Assembly (NCBI GenBank): GCA_009377585.1
Contig: WHTS01000011.1
Span: 1-64,000 of the forward strand
DNA length: 64,000 bases
Source of the DNA: Betaproteobacteria bacterium
GTDB lineage: Bacteria; Pseudomonadota; Gammaproteobacteria; Burkholderiales; WYBJ01
Direction of reading: 5' to 3'
The translations under genes were made by a program, and so were the position numbers. Below are positions 63,055 to 64,000 of the stretch, one piece after another. The notes under the pieces are model-generated. The model worked only from the letters and a program-made list of their open reading frames with translations. It was not told the origin of the DNA and did no database searches. Each line of letters opens with the position of its first letter. Within the stretch, counting starts at the first letter, position 1.

Positions 63055-63477
63055 ATGCTTCTACCGCTGCTCGCGTTGCTCGGCTGCGCCACCGCCGGCA
63101 ACGGTCTGGTCGACTTCCGCATCGAGGGCGACGCGATCCCGCAACCGCTCGTGGCGGTCGCGTCCGATCCGGCGCAGGGTCGCAAGATCGTCATGGGCCG
63201 CGACGGCAATTGCCTGCTCTGCCACGCGCTGCCTGAAAGCGGCGCGCGCTTCATGGGGAATCTGGCGCCGCCGCTGTCCGGCGTCGGCGCGCGCCTGAGC
63301 CGCGGGCAATTGCGGCTGCAGCTGGTCGATTCGATGCGCCTGAATCGGGATACGATCATGCCTTCCTATTACCGGGTTGACGGATTGAACCAGGTGGCCC
63401 AAGCTTTTCGCGGCAAGCCGATACTCACCGCGCAGCAGATCGAGGACACGATCGCCTATCTGGCGCACTTACGCTGA
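63055..63477 (+). CDS. soxX: SoxX, c-type cytochrome of thiosulfate oxidation
   Basis: SoxX pairs with SoxA to attach thiosulfate to the SoxYZ carrier. The 140 residues hold one haem site, CLLCH (in NCLLCHALPESGARFMGN), with the distal Met probably in NRDTIMPSYYRV. The N-terminus MLLPLLALLGCATAG is short and ends in a lipobox-like LLGC, suggesting a lipoprotein or a simple signal peptide. A hairpin repeat occupies the sequence directly upstream. The stop shares its last base with the soxY start. Confidence 0.88.
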   Translation: MLLPLLALLGCATAGNGLVDFRIEGDAIPQPLVAVASDPAQGRKIVMGRDGNCLLCHALPESGARFMGNLAPPLSGVGARLSRGQLRLQLVDSMRLNRDTIMPSYYRVDGLNQVAQAFRGKPILTAQQIEDTIAYLAHLR

Positions 63478-63938
63478 TGCGAACGCACGCACGACGCCGC
63501 TTCATGACCGCCTTGGCCGGGCTCGGCGCGTTGCCGTTGCTATCGGCAACGCGCGCTCGGGCGGCCGAGAACAACGACCTCGCGCCGTTGATCGACAAGA
63601 TCAGCGGCGGCAAGCCGGTGCGCGAGGGGCGGGTCGTCGTCGATACGCCGCGGCTTGCGGACAATGGCCACTCGGTGCCGTTGAAGTTGAGCGTCGAAAG
63701 CCCCATGACCGCCGCCGACCACGTGGTTGCGATCACGCTGCTCTCGGAGCGCAATCCGCGGCCCGTCATCGCCACCTATCACCTCGGCCCCAAGTCCGGC
63801 AAGGCAATCGTCGCGACGCGCGTGCGGTTGAACGGCACGCAACGCCTGGTCGCGATCGCACAGGTGTCGGACGGTTCGTTCTGGTCGGGAAGCGCCGAGG
63901 TCGTGGTCACGGAGTCGGCGTGCCTGGACGAATCCTGA
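63477..63938 (+). CDS. soxY: SoxY-type sulfur carrier subunit, atypical C-terminus
   Basis: SoxY carries sulfur intermediates on a C-terminal cysteine in the periplasmic Sox cycle. The 153 residues start with a Tat signal (RRRFMTALAGLGALPLLSAT, cleavage near ARAAEN) and the SoxY domain (NGHSVPLKLSVESPMTAADH). Classical SoxY ends in GGCGG; here the end is TESACLDES, with a single cysteine at 149 but no glycine arm. The cysteine is in the expected region. The gene lies between soxX and soxZ, so function in sulfur oxidation is still likely, but the swinging arm differs. Confidence 0.85.
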   Translation: MRTHARRRFMTALAGLGALPLLSATRARAAENNDLAPLIDKISGGKPVREGRVVVDTPRLADNGHSVPLKLSVESPMTAADHVVAITLLSERNPRPVIATYHLGPKSGKAIVATRVRLNGTQRLVAIAQVSDGSFWSGSAEVVVTESACLDES

Positions 63939-63953
63939 GCGGGGGACGCTGAC

Positions 63954-64000
63954 ATGGTTGCGCGTGTGCAGGTACCCAAACAGGCCAAGCGCGGCGAGAT
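63954..64000 (+). CDS. soxZ: SoxZ, 5' end only
   Basis: The frame from ATG 63954 reads MVARVQVPKQAKRGEI before the window ends. The pattern (basic VP-K-AK-GE start) fits SoxZ, the partner of SoxY, and GGGGGA lies about 9 nt upstream. Only 15 to 16 codons are visible, so the call leans on position after soxY. Confidence 0.75.
   Translation, partial: MVARVQVPKQAKRGE

Overview
The window reads as a chromosomal segment of a high-GC betaproteobacterium, most like an uncultured or poorly sampled Burkholderiales-type lineage. Evidence is the thrS-infC-rpmI-rplT-pheS-pheT operon next to tRNA-Val, monofunctional RelA, LolCD, BamD, a class I PHA synthase followed by phaR, and a sox cluster at the right edge. 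No phage, integrase, transposase or CRISPR array was seen. Nothing here fixes the genus.

Layout. 0-7.3 kb (minus): tRNA-Val(GAC) with a clear promoter, then a terminator/antiterminator-like leader, then thrS-infC-rpmI-rplT-pheS-pheT; infC begins with ATA. 7.3-14 kb: a DUF1330 protein, relA, a zinc-ribbon/HEAGH membrane protein, tag and comEC. 14-15.8 kb: an alkA remnant, a small membrane protein and a fumarylacetoacetase-fold hydrolase. 15.8-25.5 kb: lolD/lolC (minus), then an rpfE-like gene, recJ, prfB (with the programmed +1 frameshift), lysS and acetoacetate-CoA ligase. 25.5-33 kb: bamD, rluD, pgeF, a ZIP transporter, phaC, phaR and rimO. 33-41.4 kb: an NHL-repeat lyase-like protein, a 1073-residue MHYT hybrid sensor kinase, a DinG-type helicase and a PhoD phosphatase.

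41.4-50 kb is a catabolic-looking locus: an Opp/Dpp-type ABC transporter whose binding-protein gene is broken, an allophanate-hydrolase-like amidase cut before its C-terminal domain, a divergent GntR/FCD regulator with a candidate operator, and a class III aminotransferase. 50-55.3 kb: a DUF4105 remnant, a NlpC/P60 peptidase and a Fur-box-associated ferric iron transporter split over three transcription units. 55.3-59.4 kb: mltB, a second fumarylacetoacetase-fold protein, a DSD1-family PLP enzyme and an aldo/keto reductase. 59.4-64 kb: a repeat-rich spacer, the two-subunit molybdenum hydroxylase iorAB, and soxX-soxY-soxZ running off the edge.

Two window-wide themes stand out. First, four genes (alkA, the oligopeptide binding protein, atzF and DUF4105) have lost an internal or terminal block while recognisable flanking parts remain; this is either ongoing gene decay or assembly collapse. 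Second, intergenic spaces carry several families of hairpin-forming dispersed repeats, including one of about 85 bp present in inverted copies near 33.1 kb and 62.8 kb, and a 54-bp tandem array at 59.6 kb.
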